Part shown: positions 25,390 to 37,545 of the stretch, piece by piece
Position numbering within the stretch: position 1 is the stretch's first letter
Layout: each line of letters starts with the position of its first letter
Origin: Anisus vortex
Lineage: Eukaryota > Mollusca > Gastropoda > Planorbidae
Direction: 5' to 3'
DNA length: 64,000 nt
Assembly: GCA_949126835.1 (NCBI GenBank)
Contig: OX421497.1
Span: 14,513,679 to 14,577,678 of the forward strand
The notes under the pieces: model-generated
Seen by the model: only the letters and a program-made list of their open reading frames with translations
What the model was told of the DNA's origin: nothing
The model's database searches: none
Translations under genes and position numbers: made by a program

Positions 25390-25612
25390 ATGGCAGTGTT
25401 GTATTGTATTGTAACCGCGGCATACAAAAAGATTGTGTGGCCACCACAACACCTAGCCGCTTTTATGTTTCTGAGACTAGTGTCCGGTATCTATCAGGGC
25501 TGGGTAGACTCAGGGTTATGTTTATATTTTCGGGAAAATATCTTCATGTTAACCTGGGGATTGGAACCCGTAAACTTGAGAATGACAAACTAAGCGCTCT
25601 GTCTCTAGACCA
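25390..25612 (-). mobile_element. tRNA-derived SINE, decayed
   Basis: Read on the minus strand, the head has GTGGTCTAGAGACAGAGCG (A-box-like) and GGGTTCCAATCCC (B-box-like). The body has GTCTACCCAGCCCTGAT, which matches the SINE at 43683-43945. The open frames here are fortuitous. Confidence 0.6.
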
Positions 25613-25737
25613 CAATCACTCAATCAAATACTAATTCACTTATTTATATTTATAAAATAGTTTCAGTCAAAACAAAATAATAAGGATCGAACAACATTAA
25701 AAAATTACTACGTAACCTTGATTTGATTGGAGAAAAT

Positions 25738-25870
25738 ATAACAATATTGTAATGTTTCTAACTATTTTAAAAATCCACGATTTTCTGATTAAATGCATCG
25801 TATATGTTTAAACACAAAAACACTTTACAGAGTGTGTGCTATGAGGCAAAAATATTTGTTTAAATTATTT
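25738..25870 (-). repeat. Conserved 5'-flanking block of copy B
   Basis: It matches 11870-12030 and the inverse of 46055-46195. Similarity to the copy C block continues further, to about 26040 (AAAAAGTGCA, TTCTTTGAAA, ATATGTTAGAGACTATACG). The solo LTR and a SINE separate it from the exons of copy B. Confidence 0.5.
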
Positions 25871-26544
25871 TATTAAAAAAATAATATTTCAATGTAACTG
25901 GATCATTGTTGCAAGCTAATCCTTATTTATAATTTAGAATACTGAGAGAAATTTTAACGTATAGTCTCTAACATATATGTATAAAATGTATTTCTTTCAA
26001 AGAAAATTAACCATGCACTTTTTCCCACTAGAGTATAACATTCCTATTTCTGTCAACTTTTAACTATTTATAAGAAGGAAGTGTAACATAACATCCGAAT
26101 ATGGAGTAGTATTTCGACACACCTTACTAAACTCGAGTAATTTTGACAGTCCACTTTAACACTTAGACTCTGTGTTTTGAACTTTCCATTTTCTAAATTC
26201 TACTTCAATATTATAATATTCGTAGACGCGGTAAGTGATAGGTCATGGTGTGTTCTCTTGTCCTTTGAAATATTTGTTTGATAGCCGTAGTGTGTTGGAG
26301 ACTTATCACAGGGCATACCTTCAGATGAACAAATATGTGTTCAGTGAATTCTATCTGAATGACTTACTTTCCGACATCTTATCGAGCTAAAACCTGGCAC
26401 ATAGATCCGTTGTCGAAGACGCTGTCTATCAATCTCCAGATCCACCTCCTCCACAAACACAAGCTCAAAAATATATTTTTCCTATTTAAAAAATCATCAT
26501 CAAAAGTCTTTATGAAACTTTACCTTCCAAATAGTACATAATGG

Positions 26545-27470
26545 TAAGATGTCAGATGAATTTCATGTTACAGCTGGAGTAAAGCAAGGATGTCTCCTCT
26601 CACCACTTCTGTTCCTTCTAGTACTAGACTGGGTCACAAAAGAAGCTTATGCTAACTCAGGAAAAGGAATACAATGGACCCTAATGGAAAAACTAGAAGA
26701 CCTATAGTTTGCGGATGACCTGGTCATTCTGTCCCACAGATTACAAGATATGCAAGAGAAGATCACAGCTTTGAGTGAGGCTGGAAAAAGAGTAGGGCTC
26801 CATATAAACCATCAAAAAACAAAACTATTGAAAATAAACCACCAACAAGATGGCGACATACAAGTAGAAAACCAAAGCTAAGACCAAATGGATCACTTTG
26901 TGTACCTTGGAAGTGTGGTCAGTGTTTCAGGAGAAGCCGGTGAGGACAACGAACGTCGAATAAATTTGGCGCGACAGGCCTTTGCCATCCTAAAAAACAG
27001 GTTTGGAGATCTACATACATCTCTGTCAAAACTAAAATAAAGATCTTTAACACAAACGTTAAAACGGTCCTACTTTATGGGTCCCGAAACATGGCGAGCG
27101 ACAGAGAAAACAAAATATAGACTCCAGACCTTTGTTAACAGATTCCTAAGAAATATACTCAAAATAAAATGGTTTAACAAGGTAGAAAACTCCAATCTGT
27201 GGGAGAGGTGTGGACAAAGAACAGTAGAACAACAAATCATGGAAAGAAAGTGGAGATGGATTGGACACACCCTCAGGAAAGATAACAACAACAGAGCTAG
27301 ACAAGCCTTAGAGTCGAACGCCCAGGGCAAACGACAGAGGAAGACCCAAGCGAAAAGGGAGACGAAGCATATTGGATGAAACTGGAAAAACTGGAAAGAG
27401 CTGGGAAGATTTGAAGCGACTGGCAAGAGACCGTGAAGAGTGGCGCGCTTTGTCAGAGGCCCTATGTGTT
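26545..27470 (+). mobile_element. Non-LTR retrotransposon ORF2 fragment (RT C-terminal part)
   Basis: The plus strand encodes, with a few stops and shifts, GVKQGCLLSPLLFLLVLDWV, then FADDLVILSHRLQDMQEKI (the YADD-type catalytic box), GLHINHQKTKLLKIN, HFVYLGSVVSVSG and RRINLARQAFAIL. A frame at 27077-27379 continues with PETWRATEKTKYRLQTFVN, WRWIGHTLRKDNNNRARQAL and a KRQRK stretch. The last recognisable residues (EEWRALSEAL, about 27435-27465) are directly followed by the 50-bp tandem array. The 5' half is missing. Confidence 0.75.
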
Positions 27471-27475
27471 TTATA

Positions 27476-30400
27476 ATGTTTTGTAACGTGGTCGTACGAT
27501 CACGCCCTGCGCTGTTAGTTTTATGTTGTTTTGTAACGTGGTCGTAGGATCACGCCCTGCGCTGTTAGTTTTATGTTGTTTCGTAACATGGTCGTATGAT
27601 CACGCCCTGCGCTGTTAGTTTTATGTTGTTTTGTAACGTGGTCGTACGATCACGCCCTGCGCTGATAGTTTTGTGTTGTTTTGTAACGTGGTCGTACGAT
27701 CACGCCCTGCGCTGTTAGTTTTATGTTTATTTGTAACGTGATCGTAGGATCACGCCCTGCGCTGTTAGTTTTATGTTGTTTTGTAACGTGGTCATATGAT
27801 CACACCCTGCGCTGATGGTTTTCTGTTGTTTTGTAACGTGGTCGTACGATCACGCCCTGCGCTGTTAGTTTTGTGTTCTTTTGTAACGTGGTTGTACGAT
27901 CACGCCCTGCGCTGTTAGTTTTATGTTGTTTTGTAACGTGGTCGTACGAACACGCACTGCGCTGTTAGTTTTATGTTGTTTTGTAACGTGATCGTAAGAT
28001 CACGCCCTGGGCTGTTAGTTTTATGTTGTTTTGTAATGTGGTCGTACGATCACGCCCTGCGCTGTTAGTTTTATGTTGTTTTGTAACGTTGTCGTACGAT
28101 CACGCCCTGCGCTGTTAGTTTTATGTTGTTTTGTAACGTGGTCGTACGATCACGCCCTGCGCTGTTAGTTTTATGTTGTTTTGTAACGTGGTCGTATGAT
28201 CACGCCCTGCGCTGTTAGTTTTGTGTTGTTTTGTAACGTGGTCGTACGAACACGCACTGCGCTGTTAGTTTTATGTTGTTTTGTAACGTGATCGTAAGAT
28301 CACGCCCTGGGCTGTTAGTTTTATGTTGTTTTGTAATGTGGTCGTACGATCACGCCCTGCGCTGTTAGTTTTATGTTGTTTTGTAACGTTGTCGTACGAT
28401 CACGCCCTGCGCTGTTAGTTTTATGTTGTTTTGTAACGTGGTCGTACGATCACGCCCTGCGCTGTTAGTTTTATGTTGTTTTGTAACGTGGTCGTATGAT
28501 CACGCCCTGCGCTGTTAGTTTTATGTTGTTTTGTAACGTGGTCGTACGATCACGCCCTGCGCTTTTAGTTTTATGTTGTTTTGTATTGTGGTCGTACAAT
28601 CACGCCCTGCGCTGATAGTTTTATGTTGTTTTGTAATGTGGTCGTACGATCACGCCCTGTGCTGTTAGTTTTATGTTGTTTTTTAACGTGGTCGTACGAT
28701 CACGCCCAGCGCTGTTAGTTTTATGTTGTTTGGTAACATGGTCGTACGATCACGCCCTGCGCTGATAGTTTTGTGTTGTTTTGTAACGTGGTCGTACGAT
28801 CACGCCCTGCGCTGTTAGTTTTATGTTTTTTTGTAACGTGGTCGTAGCATCACGCCCTGCGCTGTTAGTTTTATGTTGTTTTGTAACGTGGTCGTATGAT
28901 CACGCCCTGCGCTGATGTTTTTGTGTTCTTTTGTAACGTGGTCGTACGATCACGCCCTGCGCTGTTAGTTTTGTGTTGTTTTGTAACGTGGTCGTACGAT
29001 CACGCCCTGCGCTGTTAGTTTTGTGTTTTTTTTTTAACGTGGTCGTACGATCACGCCCTACGGTGTTAGTTTTTTTTTGTTTAGTAATGTGGTCGTACGA
29101 TCACGCCCTGCGCTGTTATTTTTTATGTTGTTGTGTAACGTGGTCGTACGATCACGCCCTGCGCTGTTAGTTTTATGTTGTTTTGTAACGTTGTCGTACG
29201 ATCACGCTCTGCGCTCTTAGTTTTATGTTGTTTTGTAACGTGGTCGTACGATCACGCTCTGCGCTGTTAGTTTTGTGTTGTTTTGTAACGTGGTCGTACG
29301 TTCACGCCCTGCGCTGTTAGTTTTATGTTGTTCTGTAACGTCGTCGTACGATCACGCCCTGCGCTGTAAGTTTTGTGTTGTTTAGAAGCTTGGTCGAACG
29401 ATCACGCCCTGCGCTGTTAGTTTTATGTTGTTTTGTAACGTGGTCGTACGATCACGCCCTGCGCTGTTAGTTTTATGTTGTTTTGTAACGTGGTCGCACG
29501 ATCACGCCCTGCGCTGTTAGTTTTATGTTTTTTTGTAACGTGAACGTACGATCACGCCCTGCGCTTTTAGTTTTATGTTGTTTTGTATCGTGGTCGTACA
29601 ATCACGCCCTGCGCTGTTAGTTTTATGTTTTTTCGTAACGTGGTCGTACGATCACGCCCTGTGCTGTTAGTTTTATGTTGCTTTCTAACGTGGTCGTACG
29701 ATCACGCCCTGCGCTGTTCATTTTATGTTGTTTTTTAACGTGTCGTACGCCACGCCCTGTCCTGTTAGTTTTATGTTGTTTTGTAACGTGGTCGTACGAT
29801 CACGCCCTGCGCGGTTAGTTTTATGTTGTTTTGTAACGTGGTCGAACGATCACGCCCTGCGCTGTTAGTTTTATGTTGTTTTGTAACGTGGTCGTACGAT
29901 CACGCCCTGTGTTGTTAGTTTTATGATGTTTTGTAACGTGGTCGTACGATCACGCCCTGCGCTGTTAGTTTTATGTTGTTTTGTAACGTTGTCGTATGAT
30001 CACGCCCTGCGCTTTTAGTTTTATGTTGTTTTGTATTGTGGTCGTACGATCACGCCCTGTGATGTTAGTTTTATGTTGTTTTTTAACGTGGTCGTACGAT
30101 CACGCCCTGCGCTGTTAGTTTTATGTTGTTTTGTAACATGGTCGTATGATCACGCCCTGCGCTGTTAGTTTTATGTTGTTTTGTAACGTGGTCGCACGAT
30201 CACGCCCTGCGCTGTTAGTTTTATGTTGTTTTGTAACGTGGTCGTAGCATCACGCCCTGCGCTGTTAGTTTTATGTTGTTTTGTAACGTGGTCGTATGAT
30301 CACGCCCTGCGCTGATGTTTTTGTGTTCTTTTGTAACGTGGTCGTACGATCACGCCCTGCGCTGTTAGTTTTGTGTTGTTTTGTAACGTGGTCATACGAT

Positions 30401-32272
30401 CACGCCCTGCGCTGTTAGTTTTGTGTTGTTTTTTAACGTGGTACTACGATCACGCCCTGCGCTGTTATTTTTTTTTGTTTAGTAATGTGGTCGTATGATC
30501 ACGCCCTGCGCTGTTGTTTTTATGTTGTTGTGTAACGTGGTCGTACGATCACGCCCTGCGCTGTTAGTTTTATGTTGTTTTGTAACGTTGTCGTACGATC
30601 ATGCTCTGCGCTCTTAGTTTTATGTTGTTTTGTAACGTGGTCGTACGATCACGCTCTGCGTTGTTAGTTTTGTGTTGTTTTGTAACGTGGTCGTACGTTC
30701 ACGCCCTGCGCTGTTAGTTTTATGTTGTTCTGTAACGTTGTCGTACGATCACGCCCTGCGCTGTAAGTTCTGTATTGTTTAGAAGCTTGGTCGAACAATC
30801 ACGCCCTGCGCTGTTAGTTTTATAATGTTTTGTAACGTGTTTGTACGATCACGCCCTGCGCTGTTAGTTTTATGTTGTTTTGTAACGTGGTCGTACGATA
30901 ACGCCCTGCGCTGTTAGTTTTATGTTTTTTTGTAACGTGGTCGTACGATCACGCCGTGCGCTTTTAGTTTTATGTTGTTTTGTATCGTGGTCGTACAATC
31001 ACGCCCTGCGCTGTTAGTTTTATGTTGTTTTGTAACGTGGTCGTACGATCACGCCCTGCGCTGTTATTTTTTTGTTGTTTTTTAACGTGGTCGTATGATC
31101 ACGCCCTGCGCTGTTAGTTTTAAGTTGTTTTTTAACGTGGTCGTACGATCACGCCCTGCGCTGTTAGTTTTGTGTTGTTTTTTATGTGGTCGTACGATCA
31201 CGCCCTGCGCTGTTAGTTTTGAATTGTTTTGTAACGTGGTCGTACGATCATGCCCTGCGCTGTTATTTTTATGTTGTTTTGTAACGTGGTCGTACGATCA
31301 CGCCCTGCGCTGTTAGTTTTATGTTGTTTTGTAACGTGGTCTTACGATCACGCCCTGCGCTGTTAGTTTTATGTTGTTTTTTAACGTGGTCGTACGATCA
31401 CGCCCTGCGCTGTTAGTTTTATGTTGTTTTTTAACGTGTACGTACAATCACGCCCTGCGCTGTTAGTTTTGAGTTGTTTTTTAACATGGTCGTACGATCA
31501 CGCCATGCGCTGTTAGTTTTGTGTTGTTCTGTAACGTTGTCGTACGATCACGCCCTGCGCTGTAAGTTTTGTGTTGTTTAGAAGCTTGGTCGAACGATCA
31601 CGCCCTGCGCTGATGGTTTTGTGTTGTTTAGTAACGTGGTCGTACGATCACGCCCTGCGCTGTTAGTTTTATTTTGTTTTGTAACGTGGTCGTACGATCA
31701 CGCCCTGCGCTGTTAGTTTTATGTTGTTTTTTAACGTGGTCGTACGATCACGCCATGCGCTGTTAGTTTTATGTTGTTTTGTAACGTGGTCGTACGATCA
31801 CGGCCTGCGCTGTTAGTTTTATGTTGTTTTGTAACGTGGTCGTACGATCACGCCCTGCGCTGTTAGTTTTATGTTTTTTTGTAACGTGGTCGTACGATCA
31901 CGCCCTGCGCTTTTAGTTTTATGTTGTTTTGTATCGTGGTCGTACAATCACACCCTGCGCTGTTAGTTTTATGTTGTTTTGTAACGTGGTCGTACGATCA
32001 CGCCCTGTGCTGTTAGTTTTATGTTGTTTTTTTACGTTGTCGTACGATCACGCCCTGCGCTGTTAGTTTTATGTTGTTTTGCAACGTGGTCGTGAATGAC
32101 GCCCTGCGCTGTTAGTTTTATGTTGTTTTGTAACGTGGTCGTACGATCACGCCCTGCGCTGTTAGTTTTATGTTGTTTTGTAACGTGGTCGTACGATCAC
32201 GCCCTGCGCTGTTAGTTTTATGTTGTTTTGTAACGTGGTCGTACGATCACGCCCTGCGCTGTTAGTTTTATT
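27476..32272 (+). repeat. 50-bp minisatellite array, about 96 units
   Basis: The unit is GTGGTCGTACGATCACGCCC, TGCGCTGTTAGTTTTATGTT, GTTTTGTAAC, with strong conservation. Each unit carries CGTGGTCGTACGATCACG, an 18-bp palindrome with one mismatch pair. The array starts at the end of a LINE ORF2 fragment and ends 12 bp before a tRNA-derived SINE. Variant units recur at fixed spacing: a GAACACGCACTG unit near 27950 and 28250 (300 bp), and a cluster with GAAGCTTGGTCGAAC at about 29388, 30785 and again at 31570. Short frames inside it are repeat translations, not genes. It is not a CRISPR array, since there are no unique spacers. Confidence 0.95.
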
Positions 32273-32283
32273 TTGTTACGCTC

Positions 32284-32540
32284 TATAACATGGGACACGG
32301 TGGCCGAGCGGCAGTGTGTTCGGCTGGCGTAACGAAAGTCTGGGTTCGAATCACGTTCGAGGGTGTTCCTAATTCTACTTAGCTTGGATGGGGTAAAGTC
32401 TGCTGGGCATAGTGCTGGCCACACAATCCCCTTTTATGCCGTGGCCACAGAAACTGGTGAACGCTGCTTCACCGTCCGTATGGATCAATTTGGTCCGACG
32501 CGATACTTTACTTTTCCTACGCGCGAGGAGTGTATTTTTG
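32284..32540 (+). mobile_element. tRNA-derived SINE
   Basis: The head contains TGGCCGAGCGGC (A box of Leu/Ser-type tRNAs) and GGGTTCGAATC (B box, 32342-32352). The body contains ATAGTGCTGGCCACACAATC, GCCGTGGCCACAGAAACTGG and GATCAATTTGGTCCGACG, shared with the minus-strand copy at 43683-43945. The tRNA part does not close into a canonical gene and the shared body shows it is a SINE. Confidence 0.75.
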
Positions 32541-32877
32541 GAATGCTCGAATGTTGATCAATGCAGGTTGAGGATGATACTCAAAATTATATTTATCATG
32601 GTGTGGGAGATGTCTGTAGATCTATCAACAAATTAAAATAATGGATCTTGAGTTCGTGTGGGGCTTGTTTCAATTTATATTTGGTACTAGTAACATTGAA
32701 TAGAAAATGTTGACAACATGCAACATTTAAATATACAACATAAATCAAAACAAAATCCTGGTGCTTTGATAGACGATAAAGAATTCAACCAAGTTTATTG
32801 CTTTATAAAGTAGCGCCAATAAAGATATAAATAAAGTTTATTATAGTTTATATAATCTATATGTATATAATCTAAAG

Positions 32878-33058
32878 CATGGATCGGCAACCTTTCGGTA
32901 ATAGTGTGTCATCGTGTCAAGAGCCCACAGTTTATTCTGCTATATTACTCAATTTCTAGAAGAATTTACGAATTTCTTTTTTGGAGGTCTTCCATGAACC
33001 ATTGGGAACCACTCTGCGTGCCAAGTCTGGCATGCGTTCCGTAGGTTTCCGACCCCTG
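32878..33058. mobile_element. hAT-type MITE with 8-bp target duplication
   Basis: This is a 181-bp element. The ends are inverted relatives: CATGGATCGGCAACCTTTCGG on the left and, reading inward from the right, CAGGGGTCGGAAACCTACGG. It is flanked by ATCTAAAG and ATCTAAAT, an 8-bp duplication with one mismatch, as hAT elements make. It has no coding capacity. The right half (GAACCATTGGGAACCACTCT, GCGTGCCAAGTCTGGCATGC) recurs inverted at 38953-39028. Confidence 0.7.
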
Positions 33059-33066
33059 ATCTAAAT

Positions 33067-36000
33067 GATCATTGCAGTGGAAATAAAAAAACCATTTTAA
33101 ACTGAGACTAGAATCTTAAAAAAGTAACAGTTTATCTTTAAAATATCTTAATTTTAGAACGGTTAACGAGGAAATATTTTTAACTACTAGATTTTATGCC
33201 CGTGCAAAATGACTGTAATAAGAAATAGAGGATGTGATAGCAATAAATATATTTTGAATAAAATTTCAAGGTCAGAAAATAGGTTACAAGAATTGTTCAC
33301 ACTCTTGTTGATAAAACGCAAGGCAATGTATTATCGTATTGGCGATTAGTTTAATAGTATAACACTGCATTTAAGAACTACAGATTTAAGACTAATTTCC
33401 AATTGTTTGGTATAGATGTTAACCAAAAAAAAATGGACTTAAAAATTGGGAGTAATTATTATTATATTTCGATCAAACATTTTTACATTGTAACAATAAA
33501 CAAAAAAGATACATATATATATACCCATCCGTCTATTTATCAATGCATCAATCTACATGTCTTCACCTCTTTATGACTTAAAAATAAAAATGCTTCAACC
33601 AATTAGATAAGTGAAAACAATATAAAAAACAATCGGCAGTCCAATGATTCTCGGGCGTGCAACAGGGGCTGTCCCCTATGGTGCTTACCGGTGTAATATT
33701 TAAAGGGCACGTATAGGTGGTTTCCACAATTCGCCGCGATGGGGCCCATGGATACAGAATACAAAAGTGGCTTCAACAGCCAATTCTTATAGTCCGGAGT
33801 AAACACCAAAATTGCTTTTAGACAAGAAACGAATCCATTTAAGACCTTATCTTTTGTTGGCCAGCGAAAACTGTGTGCAAAAGCCGATTTCCATATTTGG
33901 TATTAAGTTCTTGTAGAAGAGAATTTGAATTGCCTGTAAATTGCTTATTAAAATCGAGAAACTATAAAATCGACTATCTTAACAATAGATTCCATCACAA
34001 ATTTCAGACATCCAATGATGAGATCTTCACACACAAACGTTCCTGAACTTTTAACAGTCAACGTTCAACGTGAATTTCATGACGTTTGACAAGCACCAGA
34101 TATTAGATATGATGTCGTATGTTGTTTTAAACTGAACTGAAAAATCTTCAGTTTGGGGGTCGGGAGTCTTTTGCGTGCTTTTTCTTAAAGGCTCTGCGTG
34201 CCAGGTCTGGTACGAGTTTCGTGTGTTGCCGATATCTTCACTATACAAGAAATATAATTTATATTTTCATGAACAAGTGGAAGAAGCATAATTATATGTT
34301 GATATCTTATTTCTAATCGGAAAAAAATTCAGTAATTACTCTTTACTTCGCGCTACACTAGGGCAGATAAGACAGGTTATATAGGAGAAAACTCAATTTA
34401 GAACATAGAGTCATTTTTATTAATTCATTTAATTGCTATTATCTAAAAATGCATATAAAAAATACAAAAAAAATATTTTTATAATAAACAAGGACACGGA
34501 GGACAAAAAGAGGACATACGGCGGTCAAAAAAAGGACACATTTGAAAACAAATAACTCTGAAACCAATGAACAGAATGCTTTGAAATTTTTTATTATGAA
34601 AGATATACATCTTATCTATATTTCTGAGTATTGAAATTTAGCAAACTTGTTTAGATTTTAAAAAACATTTTTAAAAGTGGTCCTTGTTGAAAAAAGTAAA
34701 AAAAAATGGGGGGTAGGGTTACAAAAACATGCATAAAATTAAAAGTATTCAATTTAAACCAACAATCATACTCACAACTGTTTGATATAGAATATAGAAA
34801 ATGTCCTGAAAATTTGAAGCAATTTGATCAAGTAGTTTATAAGAAAAATGAAAATTAGTGATATTAATTCTGTGAAAATGGGATTTTGAGAAAATCGACG
34901 TTAAAGTTGAATTATCATCATAAACGTTATTTTTTTACATCCTGATACAAAAATATTAGCATATTTGACACAACTAAGCACTCCAAAGCATATAAAAACA
35001 TTAAAAATATATAGAAATACACACAATAATTAATTAATTTTTTTTATAACTCCTTAGCCCATAACGTGAGCCGTCAGCTTTTTCTAATTAGGCGATAGGC
35101 CGTTGTTCACCTTACTGTCTTATTTTATATACATGTATATTTGTTTGTATTCTTCTCTTGAGCTCTTTCCGAAGACTTAACCCTCTGTCAGTATGTCATT
35201 TGAGCAAGTGTAGGCTCAATGCCAAGGGACTTCATTTGGTGCTAATTGTCCTATACCGGCCCACAAACTTCTCTAAAGAGCACATCGAAATCTGTCCAGC
35301 AGTTTCTGCTGCCACGGCTTATGAAGAAACAACGTTGATTGTGTGATTCTTTCCAGTCAGAAAAGGCCTTTGAATGAATATATCTTTTTGATGCCAAGGT
35401 ACAGGCATAGAGGTATTTTTATCGTAGGGGACAAAACTCTTTAGTGCAGCAATAATTGTGGCCATTGGTTTGGCGACTGAGAAATAATGGCTCCGCATAG
35501 CCCATAATAGCACTTATGTCTTTATGCCATCTGAGCGAATTGTTTAGAGACTTTGGGCACAATGCAGCAGCTCTAGCTTTATTGAGCTGTCCAAGCTCTA
35601 TCAGGCACCACACATTAGATTTTAGATGGCTGTGAAGTGGTAGCCTATCACCCTATCAGTCAATTGCAACTCAGCAGTGATGATGAACAGTTGACTTCAA
35701 TAGATCTAACTTCTTTTTCCATGCTGAAAGGCTGAAAAGAAAAAAAGAATACGAAATATATTATTACTATGAATAGTAGGTTTATTTGAGAGTCATCACG
35801 AGTTATGGCCTAGGCCTACACTACAATTTGTATCAATTAGGATTATTAGGCCTTAGGCCTACAATAAATAAGAAACGAAGGAATAGAATAAGAAAAATCT
35901 AATATTAAAAATATTGACATTTAAATCAAAAGGACTAAATATAAAAACTAACAGGGACCAGGGCAATTATTATTATTCTAGATATCTAGTAGTAGTTACA

Positions 36001-36395
36001 CTAGACTAGTAGTAGTAGGCCTAATTAGAAGTACAGTAGTGAAGTCGAAGTAGCTCACCTGATTTGAGATTCTTTCGGCGTCGGTTTGTTTACTAGTACT
36101 GGCTGTGCTAGAACTAGGAATAGGACTGGTAGATTTTGTAATCTTCCCTCTTTTTGTGATGAATAGCCTTCCGACTTCGTTTGCTACAATTTTTCACCTT
36201 ATTTTGGGTCTCCATGGTAGTTATATGTAGTTTTATAAAAAATTTCGTAGTAAAAATAAACAGTGAGCTGGGTAAAAAAATGGCTGAAAATATTAACTTT
36301 GACCTCACGTAACTAGGTAATGGAGGATTGTGGGATCGCCGGCTGCACACGAGAAAAGTTTAGCTTAAAGCTGATTGGTCGGAAATATCCTCATT
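33067..36395. other. Gene-less stretch with degraded repeats
   Basis: No credible exon was found. A hAT-end remnant (CTCTGCGTGCCAGGTCTGG, then TTGCCGAT) is at about 34192-34236. A minus-strand patch at 35319-35613 keeps two short overlapping frames that could be decayed transposon coding sequence, but I do not recognise it. Frequent TAGGCCTA-type words occur at 35810-36025. Confidence 0.4.
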
Positions 36396-36397
36396 TA

Positions 36398-37545
36398 GGG
36401 GAGAGGGGGGCACGTTGATACACATTTTACATTTTTGTACATTAATTGCAAACCATTATATTTAGAGTGGATATAAATACTTTAATTTGTTCCCCTAGGT
36501 ATTCTGCATCTTTTTATCTACAAATTTTATTCATTAGAATATATTTAAAATAAATATAGCTATAAAAACAATGTAAAATAATTTGTATCAACTTGCCCCG
36601 TGCAGGGGCAAGATGATACACATTATGGGGCAAGCTGATACATTGAATAAGATTTAATAATTACACTAATACAGTGACAATTTAAAAAAGTAAACAACCC
36701 AAAACTATTATTTTATTGTTTATTTTATTATTTAGAACAATTTTGGTCAATAAAACTTCTATCGTATCCCCATGTTTGGACTTTCTTTTACATCTTCGCA
36801 CCATCTGAAATTACAAACAATTTAAAAAAATTAATATGCCTGGCATACAAAATTTTAAAATCGCAATAATCGTAAAATAATATGATAAATAATAGTTTAA
36901 TAGTAATGTATTTAATTAAACCTTTTTATTAGATGCCTGTATAAGGCCTAAGCATTAAAGTTAAACCCCTAAGCTAGTTCTAATAAATAGGAATAACACT
37001 AGCTAGACAGAAAAAGTAAAGCAAAAATATAAGAAAATGATTTAAATGTAAGCTAAACTCGATAAACCTCACAATATTAATAATAAATATTATTCTATGT
37101 TTAAATGCTTCTCCAAAGGGGTAAATAGGTAACCGGATATAGTATCAATGTGCCCCGATAGGGCTGTATCAACTTGCCCCACTACACCACATTGCATTAA
37201 TTCGACTATATTAAAAACAAAACGCAAAAAACATAATCGTAATTTAAATAAAAGTATTCAGGAATCCCCATTTAACCTAAATAAAAAGATGATAAAATAA
37301 AAATACTTACCGTGTCTGTGAAATCTCTTACGTAATAGTAAGTCAATATTTTTCAAAAGTTGCTCAAATTTCAATTTTCCTCACAGTATTATCAATTTTG
37401 ATACGAGCGAAGCCATTTTTATATCGAAAGTAAGGGAAGTAGAAAGCTATTTCCCGTACTAACTCTTCTGCGCATACGTAGTATAATAGCTGTAAAAAAC
37501 AGTTTGTATCAACCTGCCCCCGTATCAACCTGCCCCCCTCTCCCC
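36398..37545. mobile_element. MITE-like element, 1148 bp, TA target duplication
   Basis: The inverted ends are GGGGAGAGGGGGGCACGTTG on the left and the complement of GGGGAGAGGGGGGCAGGTTG on the right, each followed by ATAC. Both ends are flanked by TA, a Tc1/mariner-type target duplication. The inside repeats GGGGCAAGTTGATACA-like words in both orientations (about 36586-36640 and 37145-37190), one pair forming a near-perfect hairpin around GTGCAG. There is no transposase frame. The superfamily is not certain. Confidence 0.65.

Noticed and set aside
28973..31316. Short ORFs with VVRSRPALL-type repeats
   Set aside because: They are frame shadows of the 50-bp tandem unit.
27476..32272. Possible CRISPR-like array
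   Set aside because: The units abut with no unique spacers, and the setting is an animal genome. It is a minisatellite.
32284..32356. tRNA gene (A and B boxes present)
   Set aside because: The stems do not close properly and the sequence continues into a body shared with another SINE copy, so it is a SINE head.
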